Part shown: positions 28,604-36,062 of the stretch, piece by piece
How the letters are laid out: the number at the start of each line of letters is the position of its first letter
Numbering within the stretch: the stretch's first letter is position 1
From: Lysobacterales bacterium
GTDB lineage: Bacteria; Pseudomonadota; Gammaproteobacteria; Xanthomonadales; SZUA-38
Direction: 5' to 3'
NCBI GenBank assembly: GCA_028285525.1
Contig: JANQOZ010000041.1
Span: forward strand, 1-42,165
Length of the DNA stretch: 42,165 nt
Program-made: the position numbers and the translations under genes
The notes under the pieces: model-generated
Database searches by the model: none
Told to the model about the DNA's origin: nothing
Seen by the model: only the letters and a program-made list of their open reading frames with translations

Positions 28604-28867
28604 GTGGGCCGCTTGAAAAGAAAGGTGGGTTCAGTCGCCAGCTGGGCCTGGCTGGCAATGCGCGAGCCGCAGCCAATGGCCGTAGCCCTTGGCAAGGTAC
28701 GCAACGCCGCCAGGCTGGCCCAGGTGGCGACCCGTAGGGCGACCGTGTCAGGCGCCATGCCGGCGTTGATCCGCCGCGGCCATAGCTACGGCTATGACCC
28801 CGACGAATCGCCTTGGCCTGACGCCTGACACGCTCGCTGAACTTACCTTTCTTTTAAAGCGGCCCAC
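28604..28867. repeat. 264-bp Y-shaped inverted-repeat element (gene-free region 28507-28866)
   Basis: The outer arms 28604-28634 and 28837-28867 are 31-base inverted repeats matching at 28 positions. In plus-strand RNA two of the three differences become G-U pairs. Two independent arms lie inside. Arm 1 pairs 28634-28656 with 28709-28731 (20 of 23) and has a smaller hairpin at its tip (28672-28693). Arm 2 pairs 28744-28754 with 28822-28832 (11 of 11) and encloses a perfect hairpin CATAGC-TACG-GCTATG (28781-28796). The right end touches the stop codon of the adjacent gene. No credible coding frame lies inside. It could be a MITE-like palindromic unit or a structured 3'-UTR RNA. The rest of the gap holds only the terminator at 28548-28576. 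Confidence 0.8.
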
Positions 28868-29187
28868 TAACCTCGAGGACCGCGCCGCTGCAGATCGCCG
28901 CGCTGGCGTGCGATCGACCGGCTGGCGCCGTTCTGCATGCGGGTCAGGGTACGACGCTCGCGCGGCCCAAGCTGGCCATCACGCTCAAAGCGACGCTCGG
29001 TGCGGGCAATGGCCCTCTGCTGGCCTGCCAGCCGGGCCGTTTCAGCGCGAGTCAATCCGCCGTTCACGACCCCGTTGGCAATCCGCTGGCTCTGAATCTC
29101 CTGGCGGGCGTCAATGCGGGGGGCAACGGTGTCGGCAACAGTTGCGCCGGCAAACAAAAGGGCTGCGGCAGCTATCCATACTTTCAT
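28867..29187 (-). CDS. Small secreted Arg/Gln-rich protein, function unknown
   Basis: This 106-residue protein starts at ATG 29187 after AAGGAG, a strong site. Residues 1-19 are a signal peptide (ending ATVADTVA). The mature part is highly charged and helical, with RIDARQEIQSQRIANGV, then GLTRAETARLAGQQRAI and GQLGPRERRTLTRMQN. These look like two degenerate copies of a helix unit built around (G)xLTxxExxRL. Similar small periplasmic proteins occur in the Lysobacterales, but I know no function. The stop codon coincides with the outer edge of the 264-bp inverted-repeat element, which is therefore its 3' UTR up to the terminator at 28548. Confidence 0.72.
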   Translation of the reverse strand: MKVWIAAAALLFAGATVADTVAPRIDARQEIQSQRIANGVVNGGLTRAETARLAGQQRAIARTERRFERDGQLGPRERRTLTRMQNGASRSIARQRGDLQRRGPRG

Positions 29188-29283
29188 CGTCAATCTCCTT
29201 GTGTGATTGGGCGTTTCAATCACAACAACGCGCTGACGCGGAAACGGTTGACACGGATTGGCCTGCCGAGAAAGGCGAGCAGG

Positions 29284-29577
29284 TCAATCTTTGAACAGCG
29301 ACGAGAGCTGGTCGAGCGCGTCCTGGGTCGGGTCGCTCCCGTCCCCGCTGTAGGCGCGTTCGCTGGGCGCAAAGTAGTCACAGAAGTTGGCGCGTTCGGT
29401 GCTGGACGGCGGCTCAGCCCGTTCTTCGGCGCACCACTGCTGGCGGTTGGCCCGATAGTGAACACACATCCGGCACACGTGGATCTCGGCGCCGCAGTTT
29501 CCGCATTCCTCGCGCCGGGAGACCGGCAGAATCATGCCGGCAAGCGGGTTGCCACATCGGTAACACTGAAAATTCAT
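29284..29577 (-). CDS. Small zinc-ribbon protein
   Basis: This 97-residue protein (ATG 29577; an ATG two codons upstream is equally possible) has three clustered Cys motifs: CYRCG near residue 5, ECGNCGAEIHVCRMC near 25-40, and later WC and FCDYF. Four or more Cys in CxxC pairs point to one or two structural zinc sites. The C-terminal third is acidic and low complexity. It is cytoplasmic, with no signal peptide. It diverges from the class I fumarase gene over 84 bases. I do not recognise a named family, and the function is unknown. Confidence 0.72.
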   Translation of the reverse strand: MNFQCYRCGNPLAGMILPVSRREECGNCGAEIHVCRMCVHYRANRQQWCAEERAEPPSSTERANFCDYFAPSERAYSGDGSDPTQDALDQLSSLFKD

Positions 29578-29661
29578 GGGCATTCTCTGGGTCTGGATTC
29601 ACCGAACTGATCGGTTCAAACTGTCACTTTACCGTTACCGTCCATTTTTCTGGAATCTTTC

Positions 29662-31182
29662 ATGGCCGCCATTTCCGAGTCCGACTTCATCCAGAGTGTT
29701 GCCGACGCGCTGCAGCACATTTCCTACTACCACCCCAAAGACTACATCCAGAATCTCGCCAAAGCCTACGAGCTGGAGGAGTCGACCCCCGCCAAGGACG
29801 CCATGGCCCAGATCCTGATCAATTCCCGCCTGTGTGCGGAAGGCAAACGCCCGATCTGTCAGGACACCGGTATCGTCACCGTCTTCGTCAAGATTGGCAT
29901 GGACGTTCAGTGGGACGCCAAGCGCACCGTCACCGAGATGGTCAATGAAGGCGTGCGCCAGGCGTACCTGCATCCGGACAACAAGCTGCGGGCATCGATC
30001 CTCGCTGATCCGGCGGGCGCGCGAAAGAACACTGGCGACAACACGCCGGCTGTCGTTCATATCGATATGGTCCCCGGCGACAAGGTGGACGTGACGGTGG
30101 CGGCGAAAGGCGGCGGCTCGGAAAACAAGGCCAAGTTTGTGATGCTCAATCCGTCTGACGACATCGTCGAATGGGTGCTGAAGACCGTGCCGACGATGGG
30201 AGCCGGCTGGTGCCCGCCAGGCATGCTGGGAATCGGGATCGGCGGGACCGCCGAAAAAGCCATGGTGCTCGCCAAAGAGTCGCTGATGGATCCGATCGAC
30301 ATGGCCGAACTCAAGGCGCGCGGCCCGGAAAACCGCATCGAAGAGCTCCGAATCGAGATCTTCGACAAGGTCAACGCGCTGGGCATCGGGGCGCAGGGGC
30401 TCGGTGGACTGACGACGGTTCTCGACGTGAAGATCTTCGACTACCCGACGCACGCCGCGTCAAAACCGGTTGCCATGATCCCGAACTGTGCGGCCACCCG
30501 TCACGCCCATTTTGTGCTCGACGGCAGCGGGCCGGCGAGCCTGGCCGTTCCGAGTCTCGAGGATTGGCCGGAGGTCACGTGGGAAGCGGGTGCCAGCGCC
30601 CGTCGTGTCAATCTGGACGAGCTCACCAAAGAAGGCGTGGCCGACTTCAAGCCCGGAGAAACGCTGCTGCTCAGCGGCACGCTGCTGACCGGACGGGATG
30701 CGGCCCACAAGCGGCTGATCGAGCTGCTCGATAGCGGTGAGCCGCTGCCGGTGGATTTCACCAACAAGATGATCTACTACGTCGGGCCCGTAGACGCGGT
30801 GCGCGACGAGGCCGTTGGCCCAGCAGGGCCGACCACCGCCACCCGGATGGACAAGTTCACCGACCAGCTGCTCGCCAGCACGGGACTCATCGGCATGGTC
30901 GGCAAGGCTGAGCGGGGGCCTGCCACCATCGAATCGATTTCACGGCACGGCGTGGTGTACCTCATCGCCGTCGGCGGGGCGGCCTACCTGGTGTCGAAGG
31001 CCATCCGTAAGTCGACCGTGCTCGCTTTTCCCGAGCTGGGGATGGAGGCCATCCACGAGTTCGTCGTCGAGGACATGCCGGTTATGGTGGCTGTCGATAC
31101 CCAGGGCGATTCGGTCCACACCAGTGGTCCGAAGAAGTGGCGCTCGAAGATCGGAGACATCCCCGTACTGGTGGAGAGCTGA
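29662..31182 (+). CDS. fumA: Class I (iron-sulfur) fumarate hydratase
   Basis: This 506-residue enzyme interconverts fumarate and malate in the citric acid cycle using an oxygen-sensitive [4Fe-4S] cluster. The three cluster Cys are visible in RPICQDTGIV, GAGWCPPGMLG and MIPNCAATRH. The N-terminal alpha domain runs to about residue 290. The C-terminal beta domain follows, with LLLSGTLLTGRDAAHKR, IYYVGPVDAVRDEAVGPAGP and TATRMDKFT. Length matches the single-chain fumarases. The start ATG 29662 has only a weak ribosome-binding site. A DUF3592 gene follows after six bases and is probably co-translated. Confidence 0.95.
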   Translation: MAAISESDFIQSVADALQHISYYHPKDYIQNLAKAYELEESTPAKDAMAQILINSRLCAEGKRPICQDTGIVTVFVKIGMDVQWDAKRTVTEMVNEGVRQAYLHPDNKLRASILADPAGARKNTGDNTPAVVHIDMVPGDKVDVTVAAKGGGSENKAKFVMLNPSDDIVEWVLKTVPTMGAGWCPPGMLGIGIGGTAEKAMVLAKESLMDPIDMAELKARGPENRIEELRIEIFDKVNALGIGAQGLGGLTTVLDVKIFDYPTHAASKPVAMIPNCAATRHAHFVLDGSGPASLAVPSLEDWPEVTWEAGASARRVNLDELTKEGVADFKPGETLLLSGTLLTGRDAAHKRLIELLDSGEPLPVDFTNKMIYYVGPVDAVRDEAVGPAGPTTATRMDKFTDQLLASTGLIGMVGKAERGPATIESISRHGVVYLIAVGGAAYLVSKAIRKSTVLAFPELGMEAIHEFVVEDMPVMVAVDTQGDSVHTSGPKKWRSKIGDIPVLVES

Positions 31183-31188
31183 GGGAAC

Positions 31189-32931
31189 TTGAGCGCCAAG
31201 CCTTCGCCAAAAGCCGGCGCGGGCTGCCTCGGTCTGTTCGGGGGCGTGTTCGCCCTCGCGGGACTGATCCCCGGCGGCATGGGGATGCTGATGCTGTTCA
31301 ACGCCTGGCAGGCCAGCAGCTGGCTGCCGACGCCGGCGACGCTGACCCAACTTCAGCTCGAAACCTCAAGATCGGACGATGGCGGCGACACCTACTCGCT
31401 GCGCGGCCGCTTCAGCTACGAATACGACGGGCAGCGGTTCGTTAGCGACCGGCTGGACTTCAGCGTCGGCAGCGACAATATCGGTAGCTACCACCTCGAT
31501 AACTACAGCCAGCTGCAGCCTCGACTGAACGTCACCGACGGGGTGACCGCCTACGTGAATCCCGACCAGCCGGATGAGGCGGTGCTGCTGCGCGGTGTGC
31601 GCTGGGGCATGGTGGCCTTTCTCCTGATGTTTCTCGCCGTTTTTGGCGGGGTTGGCCTGACGATCATCGGCGTGGGTGTTATCGGCGCCCGCAAGTTAAA
31701 GGTTGAGCGGCAGCTGAAGCAGGCCCATCCGGAAGAGCCCTGGCGCTGGGAGCCCGAGTGGGAACACGGGGAAATCCATTGCTCCGGCAAAACCCAAATG
31801 TGGGTGGCACTCTCAATGGCCACCTTCTGGAACCTGGTCAGCTCCGTAGTATGGTTTTTTGTGCCCGAGGAACTTGCCAAGGGAAACTACCTCGCTCTGA
31901 TCGCGCTACTGTTCCCGGCGGTGGGTCTGGGTCTGGCCGCCTGGGCCGCGGTTGCGGTGGCTCGCTGGCGTCGCTACGGGCGAAGTACGCTGGTGCTGCC
32001 CGAGCTCCCGCTAAGGCTAGGAGCGCGGCTCGGGGGTTACCTCAGGGTCAGTGAATCGCTGGAGGCCAGGCAGGCAGCGCTGACGCTGTCGTGCGTTGAG
32101 ATACGCACGTCGGGCAGCGGGAAAAATCGCAGCACCCACCGCACCGTTCTCTACCAGGACGAAGCCCAAGCAGTGGTTCAGGCCGCGGCGGGCCATCGCC
32201 GGGTGCCGGTAAGCTTCGCGCTGCCGGCCGACCAGCCACAGCGCGATGTCTCCGACAGCAGGCGCAAGATCGAGTGGCAACTCAAGGCCATCGCTGCGGT
32301 TCGCGGTCCGGATCTCGACGTCACTTTCGAACTTCCGGTCTTTGAGGCAGATCTGCTGAGCCCGATCAGTAACCTCGGGCAGGTTGCCGAGAGCGGCGCT
32401 GGCGACGACCGCCCGGTCCTGACCGCAGCAGAGGATGGCGGTGACGCCGCCGCCACCGGAGTTGATATGCACTATCGTGGCGGCGGCCTGCGCTACTACT
32501 TTGCGCCGGCTCGCCACCTGGCGGTGGGTACTGGCTTTACCGGGGCTGGCGTGTTGCTCAGCGGCATTGCGGTCGGGGGCACAATGGCAGGCAAGCTGCC
32601 GTTGCTGGGCACGCTGATCTGCGGCCTTCTTGGAACGGTGTTTCTACTGGTCGGTCTCAATGAGCTGCTGATGCGCAGCGAGCTCAGGACACGAATCGGG
32701 GAACTCGGAGTCCGGCGCGGCTGGTGGCTGGGTGCAGATCACTTCTACCGCCTGAGTGATATCGATGATCTGCTGGTCACCGACGGCATGCAGGTTGGTG
32801 ACACCCGCTACTATCGGCTCACCCTCAAGACGCGCGACGGCAAGCAGCGTGTGCTGGCCGGTGGCCTTAAGGGCCGGCGCAACACCACCGCTCTTCGCAA
32901 CCTGATTGCCGGCGCCGTGGGTCTCAAGTAG
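31189..32931 (+). CDS. DUF3592 multi-spanning membrane protein
   Basis: This 580-residue protein starts at TTG 31189, close behind GAGGG and six bases after the fumarase stop. Helix 1 (~10-38) is followed by a ~100-residue extracytoplasmic beta-rich segment with LRGRFSYEYDGQRF and NVTDGVTAYVNPDQPDEAVL, the DUF3592 signature. Helix 2 (~139-168) and a helix pair (~204-258) come next. A long soluble part (~265-430) includes RKIEWQLKAIAAVRGPDLDVTFELPVF, and two last helices end near residue 510. The function is unknown. The tail resembles a PH-like or DUF-type domain. Coupling to fumarase may be accidental proximity. Confidence 0.82.
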   Translation: MSAKPSPKAGAGCLGLFGGVFALAGLIPGGMGMLMLFNAWQASSWLPTPATLTQLQLETSRSDDGGDTYSLRGRFSYEYDGQRFVSDRLDFSVGSDNIGSYHLDNYSQLQPRLNVTDGVTAYVNPDQPDEAVLLRGVRWGMVAFLLMFLAVFGGVGLTIIGVGVIGARKLKVERQLKQAHPEEPWRWEPEWEHGEIHCSGKTQMWVALSMATFWNLVSSVVWFFVPEELAKGNYLALIALLFPAVGLGLAAWAAVAVARWRRYGRSTLVLPELPLRLGARLGGYLRVSESLEARQAALTLSCVEIRTSGSGKNRSTHRTVLYQDEAQAVVQAAAGHRRVPVSFALPADQPQRDVSDSRRKIEWQLKAIAAVRGPDLDVTFELPVFEADLLSPISNLGQVAESGAGDDRPVLTAAEDGGDAAATGVDMHYRGGGLRYYFAPARHLAVGTGFTGAGVLLSGIAVGGTMAGKLPLLGTLICGLLGTVFLLVGLNELLMRSELRTRIGELGVRRGWWLGADHFYRLSDIDDLLVTDGMQVGDTRYYRLTLKTRDGKQRVLAGGLKGRRNTTALRNLIAGAVGLK

Positions 32932-32950
32932 CGAGCTTTTCTGGAAACCC

Positions 32951-32980
32951 AAAAAAAAGGGCCAGCCACTTGGCTGACCC
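32951..32980 (-). terminator. Intrinsic terminator of the TonB2/TtpC operon
   Basis: On the minus strand GGGTCAGCC (32972-32980) pairs with GGCTGGCCC (32959-32967), including one G-U pair, around a four-base loop, then eight U residues (A run 32951-32958). It lies 21 bases past the TPR gene stop and also separates the operon from the convergent DUF3592 gene. On the plus strand the same site has a C-A mismatch and no U run. Confidence 0.92.
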
Positions 32981-33001
32981 TTCGTCAGACTAGGAACGTG
33001 A

Positions 33002-34348
33002 TCAGGAGGCTCTGTTGGCCGCCATCGCCTTCTCGAGCTGGTCGAGGCGCTCCTGTTCCTTCACGATATAGTTCACCCACTGCGACGCCATCTTGCTGTT
33101 GGCGCCCTTGCCGCCGACCTGCAGGAACACTTTCCGCGCAGCTTCCAGCTTGTCCTGCTCATACAGGGCCATGCCGAGCGTAATCTGCGCGTCGGACTTT
33201 TTCTTCAACCCGCGCTTGATCGCTTCCCGTGCAGCGTCCTCCGACTCTTTAAAGCGGTCGAGGTTAAACAGCGAGTTGGACAGGTGCATGTACAACTCCC
33301 CATCGTCGTCCAGCTTGGCCGCAGCGCGCAGCGGCTCGATGGCCTTTTTGTCTTCCTGGGCGACCACGTAGGCCTGAGACAGCAGCCGGAGGTTGTTCAC
33401 GTTTTTCTCGACGTGACCTTTCTCCATGCCGTCCTCCAGAATCTGTGCCGCTCGAATCGGGATCTCGTCCTGGATCAGGAGCTGGGCCAGGTTGGTGTAC
33501 TCAGAGCCTCGGCTGAAAAAGCCCTGCTTGTAGGCGAGGTCCAGCACGATCAGCTGCTTTTCCTGATCGTCCAGTTCGCCAAACATGCCGGCCAGCTGCA
33601 TCCAGTAGTCCTTGCGGGGATAGAGGCGGATCAGCTTTTCCAGCACCTTGGCGGTGTTTTCGTAGTCTTCGAGCTGGTAATAGAGCACCCGCTGGAGCGA
33701 GTACCAGTTTTCATCAGCCTTGCCTTCCTCGGAGGCTTCCGCCAGCTCGATAGCGGTGGTCATCGGCTCCAGGGCGCTGCGATACTCTTCCATCGAGTAG
33801 CGTGCCTGGCTGAGCATCACGTAGGCGCGCGGGTTCGGGTTTTCGACCAGCTTGAACCATTCGACCAGCATGCTTTCCGCCTTGCGATAGTTCTCTTGAA
33901 CGAAGTAAAGCTGGGCGAGGCTGTAGCGCGTTGCCAGGACCATACCCTCGGGCAGTTCAGGCTGGGCCAGCACCGTTTCGTAGGCCCGGGTTGCCGCCTG
34001 GTAGTCTTCTTTGGAGTAGTAGATGAACGCGTAAAAGTTGTAGAGCTGCGCCGTTTCGTACGGCGTGAGGTTTTTCACCTTCTCGACCGCTGCGAGTTCT
34101 TTTTCAGCCGTGGCGTAATCCTCGGCTTCGGCAGCCTCCTGCGCAGCGGACAGCCGCTTGTAGACGGCTTCGCGCATTGTCTGTGCGCGCTTGGTCTGGC
34201 GACCCTCAAGCTTGCTTTTCTCTTCCTCCTCCTGGGCAAAAACCACGCTGCCGAGGTTGGACCACTGACTCAGTGGATTGGCCGACAGGGTAAGAGGCGC
34301 GGCCAGCAGGGCCGCTGAGGCGATAAGGGAAGCTCTAACTACTTGCAT
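33002..34348 (-). CDS. TPR-repeat periplasmic protein of the TonB2/TtpC system
   Basis: This 448-residue protein is placed at ATG 34348 because GGAG lies six bases upstream and a signal peptide (VVRASLIASAALLAAPLTLSAN) starts there; ATG 34360 is also possible. After a charged, coiled region (~30-90), helical tetratricopeptide repeats fill residues ~85-420. Signatures include YNFYAFIYYSKEDYQAATRAYE, YSLAQLYFVQENYRKAE and LGMALYEQDKLEAARKVF. A TPR protein closing the DUF3450-ttpC-exbB2-exbD2-tonB2 operon is standard in Vibrio, Shewanella and relatives, where it is thought to help TonB2-dependent uptake. It ends 21 bases before a strong terminator. Confidence 0.9.
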   Translation of the reverse strand: MQVVRASLIASAALLAAPLTLSANPLSQWSNLGSVVFAQEEEEKSKLEGRQTKRAQTMREAVYKRLSAAQEAAEAEDYATAEKELAAVEKVKNLTPYETAQLYNFYAFIYYSKEDYQAATRAYETVLAQPELPEGMVLATRYSLAQLYFVQENYRKAESMLVEWFKLVENPNPRAYVMLSQARYSMEEYRSALEPMTTAIELAEASEEGKADENWYSLQRVLYYQLEDYENTAKVLEKLIRLYPRKDYWMQLAGMFGELDDQEKQLIVLDLAYKQGFFSRGSEYTNLAQLLIQDEIPIRAAQILEDGMEKGHVEKNVNNLRLLSQAYVVAQEDKKAIEPLRAAAKLDDDGELYMHLSNSLFNLDRFKESEDAAREAIKRGLKKKSDAQITLGMALYEQDKLEAARKVFLQVGGKGANSKMASQWVNYIVKEQERLDQLEKAMAANRAS

Positions 34349-34375
34349 CACACGCTCCATGGGCCTTCAGCCCGG

Positions 34376-34984
34376 TCAATCCTCGAGTTCAAATCGAATC
34401 AGGTTTTGTACGCCTGGCACCGCGATGGCTTCCCCTTCCACCACGCGGGGCTTGTACTTGAATTTCAGCGCAGCAGCGATGGCCGCGCGGTTAAAGATGT
34501 TGGGCGGATCGGCTTCGATGACCACCGGATTTTCCACGGTGCCGAGACGGGTCACGGTGAACTCCAGCAGCACGTAGCCTTCAATTCCGCGCTCCAGCGC
34601 GCGCCGCGGATACACCGGGGCCACCTTCACAATCGGCAGGTACTCACCGTCAGCGCCAGAAAAGCCCAGGCCAATGTTCATGCTGGCGTTGGGATTGATG
34701 CTGACCGGGGAGATACCGACCGCGTCCATCGACATGTCCATATTGTCCATCTCGGGCTGCGGCATGTCGGGCGGCGGCTGATCAGGCTGCGCGGGCTTTT
34801 TCGGCTTGGGCTTTTTACGCTCGACGGTTTCATCCCGCTTCACGCGGACAAAGTCGACGATGCGCCCGGTCCGGTTATCGGTTTGCGCATCAGCGCCGAT
34901 GGCGATCAGCAGCTGCATCAGAAAGAGCAGCCCGAAGGTGACTCCAACGGCCATCAAAAGGGCGGTTCCAGCTCTGGCTACCAT
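34376..34984 (-). CDS. tonB: TonB2-type energy transducer
   Basis: This 202-residue inner-membrane-anchored protein has one N-terminal helix (~7-29), then a short periplasmic spacer rich in Lys/Pro (KKPKPKKPAQPDQPPPD) and Met-Asp repeats. The C-terminal domain (~115-200) carries VAPVYPRRALERGIEGYVLLEFTV, VVIEADPPNIFNRAAIAAA and KFKYKPRVVEG, the typical TonB fold that grips the TonB box of outer-membrane receptors. It transmits proton-motive force to receptors. The spacer is short, as in the TonB2 subgroup. It lies between exbD2 (33 bases upstream) and the TPR gene (27 bases downstream of its stop). Confidence 0.92.
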   Translation of the reverse strand: MVARAGTALLMAVGVTFGLLFLMQLLIAIGADAQTDNRTGRIVDFVRVKRDETVERKKPKPKKPAQPDQPPPDMPQPEMDNMDMSMDAVGISPVSINPNASMNIGLGFSGADGEYLPIVKVAPVYPRRALERGIEGYVLLEFTVTRLGTVENPVVIEADPPNIFNRAAIAAALKFKYKPRVVEGEAIAVPGVQNLIRFELED

Positions 34985-35017
34985 GGCTCTTACCTCAACA
35001 GTTCTGCTAGCGGCGAC

Positions 35018-35428
35018 TTAGTCTTCGTTGGCCGCAATCGACACGTTAAAAACGCCAGCCTGGCGGGCCGAATCCATCACGCCGACCAGGATCTTGGTTT
35101 GAGACAGCTCATCAGCCTGGATAATCACCGCACCCTGCGGGTTTTCGGCGTGCATCCGCTCGATGTTGGCTCGAACCGAGCGCGGGTCAACGCGGCGTCG
35201 GTCGATCCAGATCTCGTTCCGCTCGTTGATCGCGACCAAGATGTTGGCGTTTTCCTGCACCACCGCCGTCGGCGCATCCGGCCGGTTCACGTCGATGCCC
35301 GATTCCTTCACGAACGTCGCCGTCACGATGAAGAAAATCAGCATGATAAACACCACGTCCAGCATGGGGGTCAGATTGATCTCCGACTCTTCTTCCTGCT
35401 GGGCCACCATTTGCATCATTTGACGCAT
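35018..35428 (-). CDS. exbD: ExbD2-type proton-channel subunit
   Basis: This 136-residue ExbD/TolR-type protein has one helix at ~18-40 reading NLTPMLDVVFIMLIFFIVTATF, where Asp24 is the essential proton-pathway residue. The periplasmic domain (~45-134) ends NVSIAANED. It pairs with ExbB to form the proton-driven stator that powers TonB. The start ATG 35428 is preceded by an AGAGGTAA-like site. It is separated from exbB2 by 89 bases holding a strong hairpin, unlike the tight spacing of the other operon genes. Confidence 0.93.
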   Translation of the reverse strand: MRQMMQMVAQQEEESEINLTPMLDVVFIMLIFFIVTATFVKESGIDVNRPDAPTAVVQENANILVAINERNEIWIDRRRVDPRSVRANIERMHAENPQGAVIIQADELSQTKILVGVMDSARQAGVFNVSIAANED

Positions 35429-35485
35429 AGCTTTACCTCTAGGTTCATCAACGGGCGGGGCCCGCTGATGGGGTTAAATTTTTTT

Positions 35486-35516
35486 GAGCGTGCCCGCATG
35501 CGGGCTAAAAGCGCTC
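35486..35516. promoter_or_regulatory. Strong hairpin between exbB2 and exbD2
   Basis: A perfect palindrome GCCCGCATGCGGGC (35492-35505) is nested inside a GAGCG/CGCTC pair (35486-35490 and 35512-35516), directly after the exbB2 stop codon. In the minus-strand mRNA it is followed by an A run rather than U, so it is not an intrinsic terminator. It could stabilise the 3' end of exbB2 mRNA and set the exbB:exbD ratio. Confidence 0.55.
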
Positions 35517-35517
35517 G

Positions 35518-36051
35518 TTACACGCTGCTGGCCGCGACCTCGTCTTCGAACTCGCCGGTCAGCTGGTCGGCCTGACGCTCCAGGTAAATGCTGGGAAATA
35601 GTCCGGAAATCGCCGCCACCATGCCGGCCATGGTCGGCACCGTCGCCTTCGAGACACCGGCCGCCATGGATCGGGCGTTACCGGTACCGGAAACCGCCAT
35701 CACCTCAAACACCTCAATCATGCCGGTGACCGTGCCGAGCAGACCGAGCAGCGGACAGAGCGCTACGCAGGTCTTGATGACGTCGATTCCCTTGCGGGCA
35801 TTCCAGTTCACCTCAGCCACCAGCGAGTTGCGCATCTGATGTGCGGTCCAGCTCGTGTGGTCAGTGCGCTGGTTCCAGTCTGAAGCCAGTGTCTTCGACT
35901 CTCCCTTAAGCCGGGTCTTCAGATACAGCAGGCGCTCTAGGATCAGCGCCCACATGAAGAACACCAGCAGCGTGATGAGGGTGAGAACACCCCCACCCAG
36001 CTCAAGAAAATCGCGGACCGCCTCGAGCGCTTCTTGAATTTCAAAAAGCAT
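35518..36051 (-). CDS. exbB: ExbB2-type (MotA/TolQ/ExbB) proton-channel protein
   Basis: This 177-residue inner-membrane protein has three helices: ~18-42 (LITLLVFFMWALILERLLYL), ~93-115 (LCPLLGLLGTVTGMIEVF, the conserved family core) and ~135-158 (VPTMAGMVAAISGLFP). A cytoplasmic loop separates helices 1 and 2. It forms the stator channel with ExbD2. It lies 11 bases downstream of ttpC. The C-terminal tail is short, as in ExbB2 of TonB2 systems. Confidence 0.92.
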   Translation of the reverse strand: MLFEIQEALEAVRDFLELGGGVLTLITLLVFFMWALILERLLYLKTRLKGESKTLASDWNQRTDHTSWTAHQMRNSLVAEVNWNARKGIDVIKTCVALCPLLGLLGTVTGMIEVFEVMAVSGTGNARSMAAGVSKATVPTMAGMVAAISGLFPSIYLERQADQLTGEFEDEVAASSV

Positions 36052-36062
36052 CAGCTGAGGCC

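Noticed and set aside
29604..29617. Near-palindrome GAACTGATCGGTTC between the zinc-ribbon and fumarase genes
   Set aside because: Short, with an imperfect central pair and no matching known regulator. It may be chance.
34343..35575. Plus-strand open frame opposite tonB and exbD
   Set aside because: It spans two clear genes and their spacer and has no domain of its own.
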